NCBI GenBank assembly: GCA_041748175.1
Contig: JBGTDU010000142.1
Coordinates: 1 to 64,000, forward strand
Source of the DNA: JAHEJB01 sp041748175
Lineage (GTDB): Bacteria; Bacteroidota; Rhodothermia; Rhodothermales; Rubricoccaceae
Length of the DNA: 64,000 bases
Direction: 5' to 3'
The position numbers were made by a program, and so were the translations under genes. The notes beneath the pieces were generated by a model. It saw only the letters and a program-made list of their open reading frames with translations. It searched no databases and had not been told where the DNA came from. This document shows, in pieces, positions 33,895 to 42,941 of the stretch. Every line of letters begins with the position of its first letter. The first letter of the stretch is position 1.

Positions 33895-35277
33895 GTGCGC
33901 TCTCCGACTCGCCCTTTCTCCGACTCGGACACTCGTTCGATTACGTGCTGCATTGAGGGGCCAGAGGACTTCATCCCCAAGGCCCGATTTGCGGTAGAGA
34001 TGCTCTTGTTGGGCCTTTCCCTTGAGCCGGAGTGGGTAGAAAGCGATGGGCTGACGCGCGGGAGTCTTTACTACAGTCCACGTGCAGACACCCTGGAGAA
34101 TGAGGCCCTCTGCCTGCGACTAAAACCCGAGACGGTTGCATTTTTCAAGGAACGCAAGGCGGTCAATCCCGAATCCTGGGGCAGGCTTCGTTGGGATGGC
34201 ATCGACTGGTTTCTGCCATTTGGGGGAAACGGCGGCGAGCCCCCCGATGTCATCGCGTCGGCATTTTTCTGGCTTGCCGGATGGCAGGAGCACACGACCG
34301 TTGAGCGCGATAGGCACGGACGGTTTCAGCACGAAGCCTCGCTGCAGGCCAATTTGGACGTAGCCTTCCAGCCTCTTGTGGATGTGTACCGTTGTTGGTT
34401 AGGCGAAAATTTGTTGGAGAGAGGCGCGAGTGTTCGGCCTCGAACCTGGAACGGAAAATCGTGGGCCGTGGCGCTGACGCATGACATCGACTTTATTGAG
34501 ACGCGGAAACGAAGCCGATCGAAATCGCTTGCGTTGGGGAAGGTCGGCGAAGCCCTGGTTGGTTGGGGGCCTGGTGATCCGCGGCGAAGGTCCATGCAAA
34601 AAATCAGAGCCGCCGAACACGTCCGACGTCTGACAGCCACGTACTTTTTCAAAGCAGGAGCATCTTCGGCTGAGGACATCGGATACGCGCTCAATACGCC
34701 CTGGCTTCAGCGGTTCATGGCTGACTTAGAGGCCGACGGATTCGAGATTGGGCTGCATCCCAGTTACGCGGCGTACGACAACCCACAACGGTTGCGGGAA
34801 GAACTCGACCGACTCCATAAAGCAGGACGCGAACGACCTGAGAGCGCCCGGATGCACTTCCTTCGGTGGATCGATCCAACGACACCCCGCATGCTGGATC
34901 AGGCAGAATTTCGGATTGACAGCTCCCTCGGTTTTTCGGAGCATGAGGGATTCCGACGTGCTACATGCCATCCGTTTCGAATCTTCGACCTGGCCGCGAA
35001 TCGTCCGTTGAACGTGTGGGAAATGCCTCTCGCGGTCATGGACACCACGCTCTTCTCGCATCGTGGGCTTTCCGCTGAGGGGGCGATCGGGAGCATTCAG
35101 TCCGTTTTCGACGCTGCGAAACGCGTCGGTGGCTGCGCCGTCATGCTCTGGCACAACACACCCGTCGACGAGGCGAACTTTCCAGGTAGACCCAACGTGT
35201 TCGAGAGCGCCATGGATCTCGCCCTCGCCGACGGTGCCTTCGTCGGAAGCTTGAGGGACGCTCTGGGAAATGTGTAG
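33895..35277 (+). CDS. Polysaccharide deacetylase family protein with DUF7033-type N-terminus
   Basis: 460 residues from a GTG. The N-terminal about 150 residues (ARFAVEMLLLGLSLEPEWVES... WDGIDWFLPFGG ... IASAFFWLAGWQE) match the DUF7033 region seen before carbohydrate esterase 4 domains in Bacteroidota. The deacetylase-like domain follows: ALTHDIDFIET (metal-binding DID), TATYFFKAG, and FEIGLHPSYAAY for the second metal ligand motif. Probable cell-surface or capsule polysaccharide modification. No signal peptide seen. Confidence 0.82.
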   Translation: MRSPTRPFSDSDTRSITCCIEGPEDFIPKARFAVEMLLLGLSLEPEWVESDGLTRGSLYYSPRADTLENEALCLRLKPETVAFFKERKAVNPESWGRLRWDGIDWFLPFGGNGGEPPDVIASAFFWLAGWQEHTTVERDRHGRFQHEASLQANLDVAFQPLVDVYRCWLGENLLERGASVRPRTWNGKSWAVALTHDIDFIETRKRSRSKSLALGKVGEALVGWGPGDPRRRSMQKIRAAEHVRRLTATYFFKAGASSAEDIGYALNTPWLQRFMADLEADGFEIGLHPSYAAYDNPQRLREELDRLHKAGRERPESARMHFLRWIDPTTPRMLDQAEFRIDSSLGFSEHEGFRRATCHPFRIFDLAANRPLNVWEMPLAVMDTTLFSHRGLSAEGAIGSIQSVFDAAKRVGGCAVMLWHNTPVDEANFPGRPNVFESAMDLALADGAFVGSLRDALGNV

Positions 35278-35388
35278 TTCGGAGGCCGTAATCCGCCAAC
35301 GGATATCTGAGGGCGTGGACAGTTGACGCTGTGCAGCGGACCGACCATAACTTGAGGGATCCGAAATCTGAACTCTCTCCCTCGGTGC

Positions 35389-36357
35389 GTGCGTCCCTCT
35401 TTCGGTGCATACGTCCTCTCGCGGATCGGGAGATCCGCGGTCCCAGGGATTTCGAAAACCGACATCCGATCGTCCGCCTCCGGTTCGAGTGCCGTTCTCC
35501 GGTGCGCACGTCCTCTCGCGGATCGGGAGCACTGCGGTACCAGGGATTTCAATATCGTAATCCAGAGATCCCCAAAGCCGATATTCGCATCCCCAAATTC
35601 GAAACCCACCGTCTCACATCCAATATCCGACATCCAAAATCCGAAATCCGCAATCCCAAATCCGCAATCCAAACACGCGCTCATCGTCTTCGCCAAGTCC
35701 CCAATTCCCGGGCAGGTGAAGTCAAGGCTGTCGCCTCCGCTTTCCCAAGAGGAGGCTGCCGAACTCTACGCGGCCTTTCTGCGTGACGCCATTGATGACT
35801 ACAGTGCTACGGATGCGTTCGGACTGGATGAAGCCGTCGCCATTCGGCTCTATTGGTCCGGCGCAGATACCTTACGAGACGGGCTTGTGCCTGCGGTGAT
35901 CTCGTGCCACGAGCAAAAGGGAGCCGGACTCGGTTCGCGGATGCTCCGCGCGTTCGTAGAGACGTTTGCCGCGCGCCACGAACGAATCGTAATTATCGGG
36001 ACCGACCATCCTACGCTGCCAGTATCCTTCGTTGGCGAGGCCTTTCGTGCGCTCGCCCAGCCTTTCGCGGTAGTCATCGGCCCGAGTACGGACGGCGGGT
36101 TCTATTTGTTGGGCCTCAACGAATTGTATCCATCGCTTTTTGACATGGACTACAGCCACGCGCGCGTTTTCGAGAACACACTCGAGCGTGCGACAGAGGA
36201 AGGAGCGCATCCTGTGATCCTGCCCGAATGGTACGATGTGGACAACAGGCAGAGTCTTCAGCGGCTCGTCGTTGAATATCGTAATGGCGGGCCGATACCA
36301 CCACGAACGGAGTCGGCACTGAAAGCCCTTTTGGAGGCCCACCCGAACTGGTTTTAG
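35389..36357 (+). CDS. TIGR04282/DUF2064 glycosyltransferase-like protein with missing standard start codon
   Basis: The conserved domain begins at about 35674: HALIVFAKSPIPGQVKSRLSPPLS is the family N-terminus, and GTDHPTLP and GPSTDGGFYLLGL follow. It is a GT-A fold enzyme group of unknown substrate. The only standard start in frame is a GTG at 35389, which would add 95 residues translated from hairpin and ATCC repeats. I reject that as native protein. Between them the frame has no ATG, GTG or TTG. A non-canonical start near the domain, or loss of the start by repeat expansion, is likely. Confidence 0.75.
   Translation: MRPSFGAYVLSRIGRSAVPGISKTDIRSSASGSSAVLRCARPLADREHCGTRDFNIVIQRSPKPIFASPNSKPTVSHPISDIQNPKSAIPNPQSKHALIVFAKSPIPGQVKSRLSPPLSQEEAAELYAAFLRDAIDDYSATDAFGLDEAVAIRLYWSGADTLRDGLVPAVISCHEQKGAGLGSRMLRAFVETFAARHERIVIIGTDHPTLPVSFVGEAFRALAQPFAVVIGPSTDGGFYLLGLNELYPSLFDMDYSHARVFENTLERATEEGAHPVILPEWYDVDNRQSLQRLVVEYRNGGPIPPRTESALKALLEAHPNWF
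35404..35550. repeat. Two dispersed hairpin repeats (GCGGATC stem)
   Basis: Unit 1 at 35421-35438 is GCGGATC-GGGA-GATCCGC followed by GGTCCCAGGGATTTC. Unit 2 at about 35518 keeps GCGGATCGGGA and CAGGGATTTC but its second arm has decayed. Both are preceded by CGGTGC.. ACGTCCTCTC. They are the same family as the units at 24037-24260, with a compensated base-pair change in the stem. Confidence 0.75.
35560..35672. repeat. ATCC(g/c)AAATCC low-complexity tract
   Basis: Degenerate repeats of ATCCCAAA, ATCCGACATCC, AATCCGAAATCC and CAATCC, ending exactly where the DUF2064 protein coding begins. The same kind of tract lies at 41785-41930 and 47205-47232. Confidence 0.75.
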
Positions 36358-36399
36358 TTTCCGGCCCTTTTTTGCGTCCAAACGCATCCCCGTGATTTC

Positions 36400-37500
36400 A
36401 TGTCCCCTGACCAAGTAACGACAACCGGTGCTAGCCGCCCGGGCTCTTCTCTGGCTACCGGCGGCGGCGCGTTGACGACCCTCGAGCAGTTCATCATCGA
36501 GCGTCAGGGCGACATTCCCGGATCTACCGGACAATTCTCCCGTCTGGTGCGGGACATCTCACTGGCGGCCAAAATCGTCGATCGCGATGTTCGAAAGGCT
36601 GGATTGGTTGACATTTTCGGCGATTCCGGCGAGATCAACATACAGGGCGAAATCCAGAAGAAGCTGGACGTGCTTGCGCACGACGAGTTCGTTCGGGCGC
36701 TCCGCCGTGGGGGCGAGGTTTGTCTCATTGGCTCCGAAGAACACGACGAGGCCATCCCACTGAAGATTGAAAATTGCCAGGGCAAGTACATCGTTCTCTT
36801 CGATCCGCTCGATGGTTCATCCAATGTGGATGTAAACGTGTCCATCGGCACCATTTTCTCCATCTACAAGGTGCCGCACGACCACATCGGTGACGTCTCG
36901 GTTGCCGATGCGCTTCAGCCCGGTCGCAATCAGGTGGCGGCCGGTTACGTTGTGTATGGCTCTTCGACGATGCTTGTTTACACGACGGGCAACGGTGTAA
37001 ATGGCTTCACGCTCGATCCGTCCATTGGCGAGTTTCTGCTCTCGCATCCGACCATCCGTACGCCCGAGTACGGGAAGATGTATTCAATCAACGAGGGCAA
37101 CTACAACTCGTGGGATGAGGGCCTGAAGCGATATATCAAGTGGATGCAGGTTGAGGATTCGAACTCGACGCCGCCTAGGCCCTATACCACGCGGTACATC
37201 GGCTCGTTCGTCGCCGATTTCCACCGTAACCTGCTCAAAGGCGGGATCTACATTTATCCCTCCAACACACGAAACCCGAATGGCAAGCTCCGCTTGATGT
37301 ACGAAGCCAACCCAATGGCTTTCATTGTTGAACAGGCGGGCGGCTGTGCCTCAACCGGGATGGGCCGAATTCTGGACGTGGAACCGACCGCACTTCATCA
37401 ACGAACCCCGATCTACATCGGCAGTGCCAGCATGGTGACAATGGTCGATTCGTTTTTGAAGGATGAGCAGGCTGGCGCAAAGAAGAATGGCGTAGGATAG
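36400..37500 (+). CDS. fbp: Fructose-1,6-bisphosphatase, class I
   Basis: 366 residues, slightly long because of an N-terminal extension of about 25. Class I signature at about 130-150: YIVLFDPLDGSSNVDVNVSIG, with metal-binding Asp residues of DPLDGS. EENYNSW-like NEGNYNSWDEGLKRYIKW, RYIGSFVADFHRNLLKGGIYIYP and LMYEANPMAFIVEQAGG are further conserved blocks. Gluconeogenic enzyme hydrolysing fructose-1,6-bisphosphate. Starts 42 bases after the DUF2064 gene, plausibly co-transcribed. Confidence 0.96.
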   Translation: MSPDQVTTTGASRPGSSLATGGGALTTLEQFIIERQGDIPGSTGQFSRLVRDISLAAKIVDRDVRKAGLVDIFGDSGEINIQGEIQKKLDVLAHDEFVRALRRGGEVCLIGSEEHDEAIPLKIENCQGKYIVLFDPLDGSSNVDVNVSIGTIFSIYKVPHDHIGDVSVADALQPGRNQVAAGYVVYGSSTMLVYTTGNGVNGFTLDPSIGEFLLSHPTIRTPEYGKMYSINEGNYNSWDEGLKRYIKWMQVEDSNSTPPRPYTTRYIGSFVADFHRNLLKGGIYIYPSNTRNPNGKLRLMYEANPMAFIVEQAGGCASTGMGRILDVEPTALHQRTPIYIGSASMVTMVDSFLKDEQAGAKKNGVG

Positions 37501-37639
37501 GCAGGCCGCCAGGTCTTTTGCGAGACGTGAACGCAATCGGATAGGCATGTCCGAAGGAGGCATGGGGTTCTGCATTTGGCCGGAATGGTGGCCCCGGAAT
37601 CCATACCTTTTGTTCATCCCAAGGCATTTCCCCAATCCC

Positions 37640-40171
37640 ATGCGCAGGCAAATTTTTCTCGCGAGCGGCCTCCTGCTTGTCGGGGCCTCAGTTTTCGCTC
37701 TCTTCAATGCCTCGAGAGGCGTACCCGAGGCCGGGGAGGAGCCCGGAGCGATGGAGCCCACGGACTGGTTTTACCTTCAACGGGCGTTTCCTCAAGGCGA
37801 GATTAACTACGCGGCCGTCCACGAGGCTCATCAGCAAGCCTCGGCGATGCGGATGGCCGCGGAAGCGAGAGGCGGTGCGTCGTGGACGTTTGCAGGTCCG
37901 ACCAATATTGGCGGCCGGGTTACATCCATCGCAGCAGAAAGCTTCACGACCTTTTATGTTGGAACGGGTTCGGGCGGCGTATTCAAGTCGACGGATGGCG
38001 GGGCCTCCTTCACCCCGCTCGGCGACGACGTGCTGAGCCTCTCCATCGGCGACATTGTCCTCGATCCGAGCGACGACCAAACGGTGTACATCGGCACGGG
38101 CGAGGCGAACGGCGGCGGTGGCTCGCTGACTTATGGTGGGCAAGGGCTTTTTCGATCCACGAACGCTGGGGCATCCTGGACCTCGCTTGGCCTGGAAGAC
38201 ACGGGCACGATCGGGCGGGTGATCGTCCATCCCACAAGCCCCGGCACCATTTGGGTGGCGGCGGCAGGCAAGCTCTTCGCCAACGACGAACACCGCGGCG
38301 TCTACCGCACGACGAACGGAGGAACGACGTGGACCAAGCCGCTCTTTGTCAACGATTCGACCGGCGTCATCGACCTCGCCGTGAATCCGAGGAGCCCGGA
38401 TACCCTATACGCGGCGTCGTGGGAACGGCGTCGACGCGCGAACGACCGGCACTACGGCGGCCCCGGCTCGGGCGTGCATCGGTCCATTGATGGCGGCGCA
38501 ACATGGACGCGGCTGACCGGGGGGCTTCCTACCGATGGTGATGTGGGCCGAATCGGACTAGCAGTCGCGAGTTCGCGGCCCAATGTGGTGTATGCGATTT
38601 ACACGGACACCATCGGCAATACGCGCACCGTGTACCGGTCCATCAACGGGGGCGATAGCTGGACCTCGGTAGGAGCGCCTTCGGGGGTTTCGTATGGGTG
38701 GTGGTTTGGGCAGCTCCGCGTAGATCCGACGGATGAGGATGTGCTGTTTGCTCCGTGGCTCAATCTTTATAGATCGACCAACGGAGGCGCGAGCTGGTCG
38801 TTCGCCTCCAGCGGGATGCACGTCGATCACCACGCGCTGTGGATCGACCCGGAAAACCCGAGCCAACTCATCGCGGGCAACGATGGCGGCCTCTACCGCT
38901 CGACCAATGCGGGATCGAGCTGGACGAAGGCATCGGGCGGATTCCCCGTCACACAGTATTACACCGTGGAAATTGACGACGCCGTTCCGTCGCGCCTCTA
39001 TGGCGGCACGCAAGACAACGGAACGAATCGGACGCTGACCGGTGCCGACAACGACTGGCACAGCATCTACGGCGGCGACGGATTTTACGTACTGGTCGAT
39101 CCGACGGATAACAACTTCGTGTATGCGGAAAGCCAGTACGGGAATCTCGGACGTTCGACCAATGGCGGATCGTCTTTCTCCGGCGCAACGAGTGGCATTT
39201 CCGGCCGGACAAACTGGAACACGCCGGTAGAATTTGACCCGCAGGATCCAACGGTTCTCTACTACGGCTCCGACAAAGTTTTTCGCTCGACGAACCGCGC
39301 CGTGAACTGGAGCGCCATCTCGCCTGACCTCACCGACGGACCGGGAAACGGAAACCTCGTGTTCGGAACTATCACGACCATCGGCGTTGCGCCAAGCGAC
39401 CCCAATACAATCTGGGTGGGCACAGATGATGGCCATGTCGCGGTGACTGAAAACCTGGGCTCGTCGTGGAGCGACGTGAGCGCGGGCTTGAGTGGTCGTT
39501 GGGTCACGCGCGTCATGCCTCACCCCGACGAGCCGCGGACGGCGTTCGCCACCGTCTCCGGTTATCGCTGGGATGAACCCGGGGCAAATGTTTACTACAC
39601 AAACGACGGCGGACAAACCTGGACTCCGCGCTCCTCCGGGTTACCTGAAGCTCCAGTCAATGACATCCTTTTCGACCCGCTCGACTCGGACCGCCTCTAT
39701 CTCGCCTCGGACGTCGGCGTCTTTTATTCCGATGATGCCGGAACGAACTGGAACGTCGTCGGGATCGACCTCCCCGCTGCTCCCGTCCTTGATATCGACC
39801 TTCATCCAGCCACACGAACCCTGGTCGCAGCTACGTATGGCCGCTCGATGTACCGCTTCGATTTGTCTGTTTTGCCAACGGCGGGCGAGGAGATTGTTGG
39901 ACTTCAAACGGGGTCGTCACTCAGCATCTACCCAAATCCTGTCCGCTCCACGGCAACTATTCGCTACGCGCTGGCGCGCCCTTCCGACATCGTTCTGGAG
40001 GTGTTCGACAGCCGGGGCCGCCGGGTCGATGTGCTGGAGCGCGGGATGCGCTTGATGGGCGTGCATACCGTTCCGTGGCGTTTGTCCTCTCGACTGGCGG
40101 CCGGCACCTATCTGGTGCGCCTTCTGGCCGATCAGAAAGAGACCACGGTTTCCGTGACCGTTCTAAGGTGA
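37640..40171 (+). CDS. Secreted VPS10/BNR-repeat protein with Por-type C-terminal sorting domain
   Basis: 843 residues from MRRQIFLASGLLLVGASVFALFNASRG (signal peptide). The bulk is repeated sialidase/VPS10-type beta-propeller units: VFKSTDGGASFTPLG, LFRSTNAGASWTSLG, VYRTTNGGTTWTK, VHRSIDGGATWTRL, with the S/T-x-D/N-x-G-x-(S/T)-W Asp-box. The last 80 residues (SLSIYPNPVRSTATIRYALARPSDIVLEVFD... GTYLVRLLAD) form the FlgD-like/T9SS type A C-terminal domain beginning with the YPNP hallmark. Hence likely exported through the Por system and surface attached or released. Confidence 0.9.
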   Translation: MRRQIFLASGLLLVGASVFALFNASRGVPEAGEEPGAMEPTDWFYLQRAFPQGEINYAAVHEAHQQASAMRMAAEARGGASWTFAGPTNIGGRVTSIAAESFTTFYVGTGSGGVFKSTDGGASFTPLGDDVLSLSIGDIVLDPSDDQTVYIGTGEANGGGGSLTYGGQGLFRSTNAGASWTSLGLEDTGTIGRVIVHPTSPGTIWVAAAGKLFANDEHRGVYRTTNGGTTWTKPLFVNDSTGVIDLAVNPRSPDTLYAASWERRRRANDRHYGGPGSGVHRSIDGGATWTRLTGGLPTDGDVGRIGLAVASSRPNVVYAIYTDTIGNTRTVYRSINGGDSWTSVGAPSGVSYGWWFGQLRVDPTDEDVLFAPWLNLYRSTNGGASWSFASSGMHVDHHALWIDPENPSQLIAGNDGGLYRSTNAGSSWTKASGGFPVTQYYTVEIDDAVPSRLYGGTQDNGTNRTLTGADNDWHSIYGGDGFYVLVDPTDNNFVYAESQYGNLGRSTNGGSSFSGATSGISGRTNWNTPVEFDPQDPTVLYYGSDKVFRSTNRAVNWSAISPDLTDGPGNGNLVFGTITTIGVAPSDPNTIWVGTDDGHVAVTENLGSSWSDVSAGLSGRWVTRVMPHPDEPRTAFATVSGYRWDEPGANVYYTNDGGQTWTPRSSGLPEAPVNDILFDPLDSDRLYLASDVGVFYSDDAGTNWNVVGIDLPAAPVLDIDLHPATRTLVAATYGRSMYRFDLSVLPTAGEEIVGLQTGSSLSIYPNPVRSTATIRYALARPSDIVLEVFDSRGRRVDVLERGMRLMGVHTVPWRLSSRLAAGTYLVRLLADQKETTVSVTVLR

Positions 40172-40206
40172 TGTGATTTTGTGCGTGGCCCGAGGCTTGG
40201 GCAGAC

Positions 40207-40236
40207 AAAAAGGGCGGCCTTGTTGAGACCGCCCCA
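40207..40236 (-). terminator. Terminator for the minus-strand OMP gene
   Basis: On the minus strand, GGGCGGTCT and GGCCGCCC flank a short loop and are followed by TTTTTG. It lies between convergent genes and may also serve the plus strand weakly. Confidence 0.75.
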
Positions 40237-40259
40237 CTTTGTCGCTCCGTTGAGTCTGT

Positions 40260-40733
40260 CTAGAAGCGATAGCCCACTGCAAACCGTCCGTCGCTGACAT
40301 CACCAAGGCCGAGCGTGAACTCGCCGAACAGCTTCCCGAGGATTGCGCCGATACCCAGCCCTGCACCAATTTCTGTGTTGGAGACGGACGGATCAGGGGT
40401 GCTGTTGGTAACGCGCTCCACAATGACGCCGGCCTTCGCATACGGAGATACCGGAAGCGTTGGGGCAGCGATCCGCACCACGGCATCACCGTTGAACCGG
40501 ATCAGACTAAAGTTGTCACCGATAAAAGTTGTTTCGGCAGAAGCGCGCGCTTTGACTGCAACCGGGAGTAGGCTTGGCGTCACTGGCACCTCGACTCCGA
40601 GCCCGATGAGAGGGCCGTCGCCCCCATTTTGTCCGAGGTCGTAGCCGACATACGGGAAGAAACTGAACTGTGCGCTGGCAGCGGGTGCGAGACCGAGGAC
40701 AATCGCGAATAGCAGAAGGATTGAAGTACGCAT
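40260..40733 (-). CDS. Outer-membrane beta-barrel protein
   Basis: 157 residues with signal peptide MRTSILLLFAIVLGLAPAASAQ. Alternating strands such as FSFFPYVGYDLG, VAVKARASAETTFIG, VSPYAKAGVIVERV and EIGAGLGIGAILG end in FAVGYRF, a C-terminal Phe barrel signal. Size fits an eight-strand OmpX/OmpW-like barrel. Function unassigned. Confidence 0.75.
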   Translation of the reverse strand: MRTSILLLFAIVLGLAPAASAQFSFFPYVGYDLGQNGGDGPLIGLGVEVPVTPSLLPVAVKARASAETTFIGDNFSLIRFNGDAVVRIAAPTLPVSPYAKAGVIVERVTNSTPDPSVSNTEIGAGLGIGAILGKLFGEFTLGLGDVSDGRFAVGYRF

Positions 40734-40887
40734 GGCGGTATAGCAGGTAGATGTGGGGGACGGAACGCCACGCGAAAGCGATGGCTCGGCTAAGATACTG
40801 GTTGAAAAGCCATTCTTTGCGGTATCGCGTGAATGCCTGCCGAGGGCGATCTTACGCGCAGAGAGCCACCTCCAGACTATCAGACGC

Positions 40888-41673
40888 GTGCTTCTTACTC
40901 ATCAACTCGGACCCGTTCTCACGCTCACCCTCAATCGCCCCGAGAAGAGGAACGCGCTCAACGCCGGTCTCGTCGCAATGCTCACGGACGCGCTGGATGG
41001 GGCTGCGCGCAAGGAATCGATCCGCGCGATTATCCTGACGGGAGAGGGCCCGGTATTTTCGGCGGGTGCCGATCTGGAATCCCTTCAGGCGCTCCAAACT
41101 GCAACGGAAGAAGAGAACCTCGCGGACTCCGGTCGCCTAGCCGAACTTTTTGAGGTGATCTCACGGCACCCCAAGCCGGTTATAGCCAAAGTCAATGGTC
41201 ACGCGATCGCCGGGGGGTGCGGCCTGGCCGCCGTGTGCGATTTCTCGATCGCCGTGGAGGGGGCGAAGCTCGGATTCACGGAAACGCGGATTGGATTCGT
41301 ACCCGCCATTGTTGCCGTGTTCGTCTTGCGGAAGCTGGGCGAGGCCGCTGCCCGCGATCTGCTTCTGCGCGGCCATCTCATCACGGCCTCGGAAGCTGCG
41401 CGGATTGGCCTCGTCACCCGCACGGTTCCAGCCGATGAGCTCGACGCCGCCGCCGATGAGCTCGCCGATGAACTTTCTCGCGAAACGAGTGGAAGCGCCG
41501 TAGCGCTCACGAAAGAGCTGCTGGCTGAACTTCCGGGAATGAGCCTGCGAGACGCGCTGGATTATGCCGCGAGGCTCAACGCGCGCGCGCGCGCAACCGA
41601 CGATTGCAAAGCTGGAATCGCGGCGTTTCTGAACAAGACCGAGCCGCCCTGGAAAGGGAAAAGGGAGAAGTGA
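40888..41673 (+). CDS. Enoyl-CoA hydratase/isomerase family protein
   Basis: 261 residues from an in-frame GTG giving MLLTHQLGPVLTLTLNRPEKRNALN, the crotonase start. FSAGADLESL forms half of the oxyanion hole, GHAIAGGCGLAAVCDFSIAVE the other, and FTETRIGFVPA supplies a catalytic Glu. Acts in fatty-acid or related acyl-CoA metabolism. The last residues (WKGKREK) are encoded in a polypurine tract. Longer frame starts upstream overlap the OMP promoter region and are rejected. Confidence 0.9.
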   Translation: MLLTHQLGPVLTLTLNRPEKRNALNAGLVAMLTDALDGAARKESIRAIILTGEGPVFSAGADLESLQALQTATEEENLADSGRLAELFEVISRHPKPVIAKVNGHAIAGGCGLAAVCDFSIAVEGAKLGFTETRIGFVPAIVAVFVLRKLGEAAARDLLLRGHLITASEAARIGLVTRTVPADELDAAADELADELSRETSGSAVALTKELLAELPGMSLRDALDYAARLNARARATDDCKAGIAAFLNKTEPPWKGKREK

Positions 41674-41760
41674 AAAGGGTGAAGGGTGAAGGGACCTGGA
41701 TTGCGGAAAGAGGAGGAGGAAAGGGAGCAGGGGGAGGGGGAAACGGAATGCGCCCGGGAG
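41646..41760 (+). repeat. Polypurine tract
   Basis: About 110 bases that are nearly all A and G on the plus strand, with GGGAAAAGGGAGAAG and GGGTGAAGGGTGAAGGG words. It covers the 3' end of the hydratase gene and then gives way to an ATCC tract. Such mirror-symmetric purine runs can form triplex DNA. Confidence 0.6.
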
Positions 41761-41784
41761 GGCTCGGACTCTTTATCGCAGAAC

Positions 41785-41930
41785 CCAAATCCCAAATCCC
41801 GTACCCACCATCCGATATCCGCTATCCCAAATCCGATATCCGCTATCCCAAATCCCGATATCCACCGACCACTATCCCCGACCACTTTCCAACCTCCCGA
41901 ATCCCCGTACCTTCCAATCCTTCCAACCAC
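41785..41930. repeat. ATCC(g/c)AAATCC low-complexity tract upstream of purM
   Basis: CCCAAATCCCAAATCCC, ATCCGATATCCGCTATCC and CGAATCCCCG-type units fill the space up to the purM start codon at 41937. The repeated word is the same as at 35560-35672 and 47205-47232. Confidence 0.75.
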
Positions 41931-41936
41931 TTCTCG

Positions 41937-42941
41937 ATGCCCACCACCTACCTCGACGCTGGCGTAGACATTGACGCGGGTGAGGAAACTGTCCGCCGGA
42001 TAAAAAGCGTCGTTCGGGAGACGTTCACACCGGGCGTCCTCACGGATATCGGGTCGTTTGGTGGGCTCTTCGCGCTTGACACATCGGCCTACCGTGAGCC
42101 CGTTCTCGTTTCGTCGATGGACGGCGTTGGAACGAAACTGAAGGTGGCAGTGCGCATGGGTCGGCACGATACCATCGGGGAGGATCTTGTCAATCATTGT
42201 GTGAACGATATAGCCGTTTGCGGCGCCCGGCCCCTGTTTTTCCTGGATTATTACGCGACGAGTAGCCTCAAGCCCGAGATCGCCGAGCAGGTCATTCGAG
42301 GTTTCGCGCGAGGCTGCAAGGCCAACGGCTGCGCGCTTATCGGTGGCGAGACGGCTGAGATGCCCGACCTCTACCGCCCGGGCGATTACGACCTCGCCGG
42401 ATGCATCGTTGGCGCCGTTGAGAAGCGTGATCTTTTGACGGGCGACACTATCCGAGAAGGCGACCTGCTACTAGGCCTTCCTTCCACCGGCCTCCACACG
42501 AACGGCTACTCGCTGGCTCGTAAGGTGCTTTTCGGGCGCTATGTGGCGGCGGACAAGCCCGAAGAGCTGGGTGGCGAATCCGTCGGCGATGCTCTTCTTC
42601 AGGTCCATCGCTCCTATCTCGATCCCATTCAGGCGCTGATGGCGGGCCGCGATGCCAGCGGATTCGCCCATATCACCGGCGGCGGACTGGAAGGCAACAC
42701 CCGCCGCATCATGCCCGATGGGCTTCGTGCAGAGTTCGACTGGGACTCCTGGGGACGACCCGCCATTTTCAAACTCATCCAGGACGTAGGTGAGGTACCC
42801 GAGGACGATATGCGTCGCACATTCAATTTGGGGATTGGATTGGTCGTGGTTGTGTCGGAGGAGAATCGGGCGAGGGTGCTAACCGTGCTCGGCGCGCTTG
42901 GAACGCCGGCATTTCAAATCGGCCACGTTCGAGCAGGCTAG
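41937..42941 (+). CDS. purM: Phosphoribosylformylglycinamidine cyclo-ligase (AIR synthase)
   Basis: 334 residues from MPTTYLDAGVDIDAGEE, the family N-terminus (Y.DAGVDI..G). VSSMDGVGTKLKVA, NDIAVCGARPLFFLDYYATS, GETAEMPDLYRPGDYDLAG, LGLPSTGLHTNGYSLAR and ITGGGLEGNTRRIMP are the conserved ATP-binding and substrate blocks. Fifth step of purine synthesis. A 111-residue extension through ATCC tract and polypurine DNA is rejected. Its stop TAG is the left end of a palindrome-ended element. Confidence 0.97.
   Translation: MPTTYLDAGVDIDAGEETVRRIKSVVRETFTPGVLTDIGSFGGLFALDTSAYREPVLVSSMDGVGTKLKVAVRMGRHDTIGEDLVNHCVNDIAVCGARPLFFLDYYATSSLKPEIAEQVIRGFARGCKANGCALIGGETAEMPDLYRPGDYDLAGCIVGAVEKRDLLTGDTIREGDLLLGLPSTGLHTNGYSLARKVLFGRYVAADKPEELGGESVGDALLQVHRSYLDPIQALMAGRDASGFAHITGGGLEGNTRRIMPDGLRAEFDWDSWGRPAIFKLIQDVGEVPEDDMRRTFNLGIGLVVVVSEENRARVLTVLGALGTPAFQIGHVRAG

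Noticed and set aside
38558..39616. A 352-residue minus-strand frame opposite the VPS10-repeat gene
   Set aside because: The repeated Asp-box codons create the antisense frame; no independent start or motif.
41604..41936. N-terminal extension of PurM
   Set aside because: It translates a polypurine run and the ATCC tract; PurM homologues start at the ATG at 41937.
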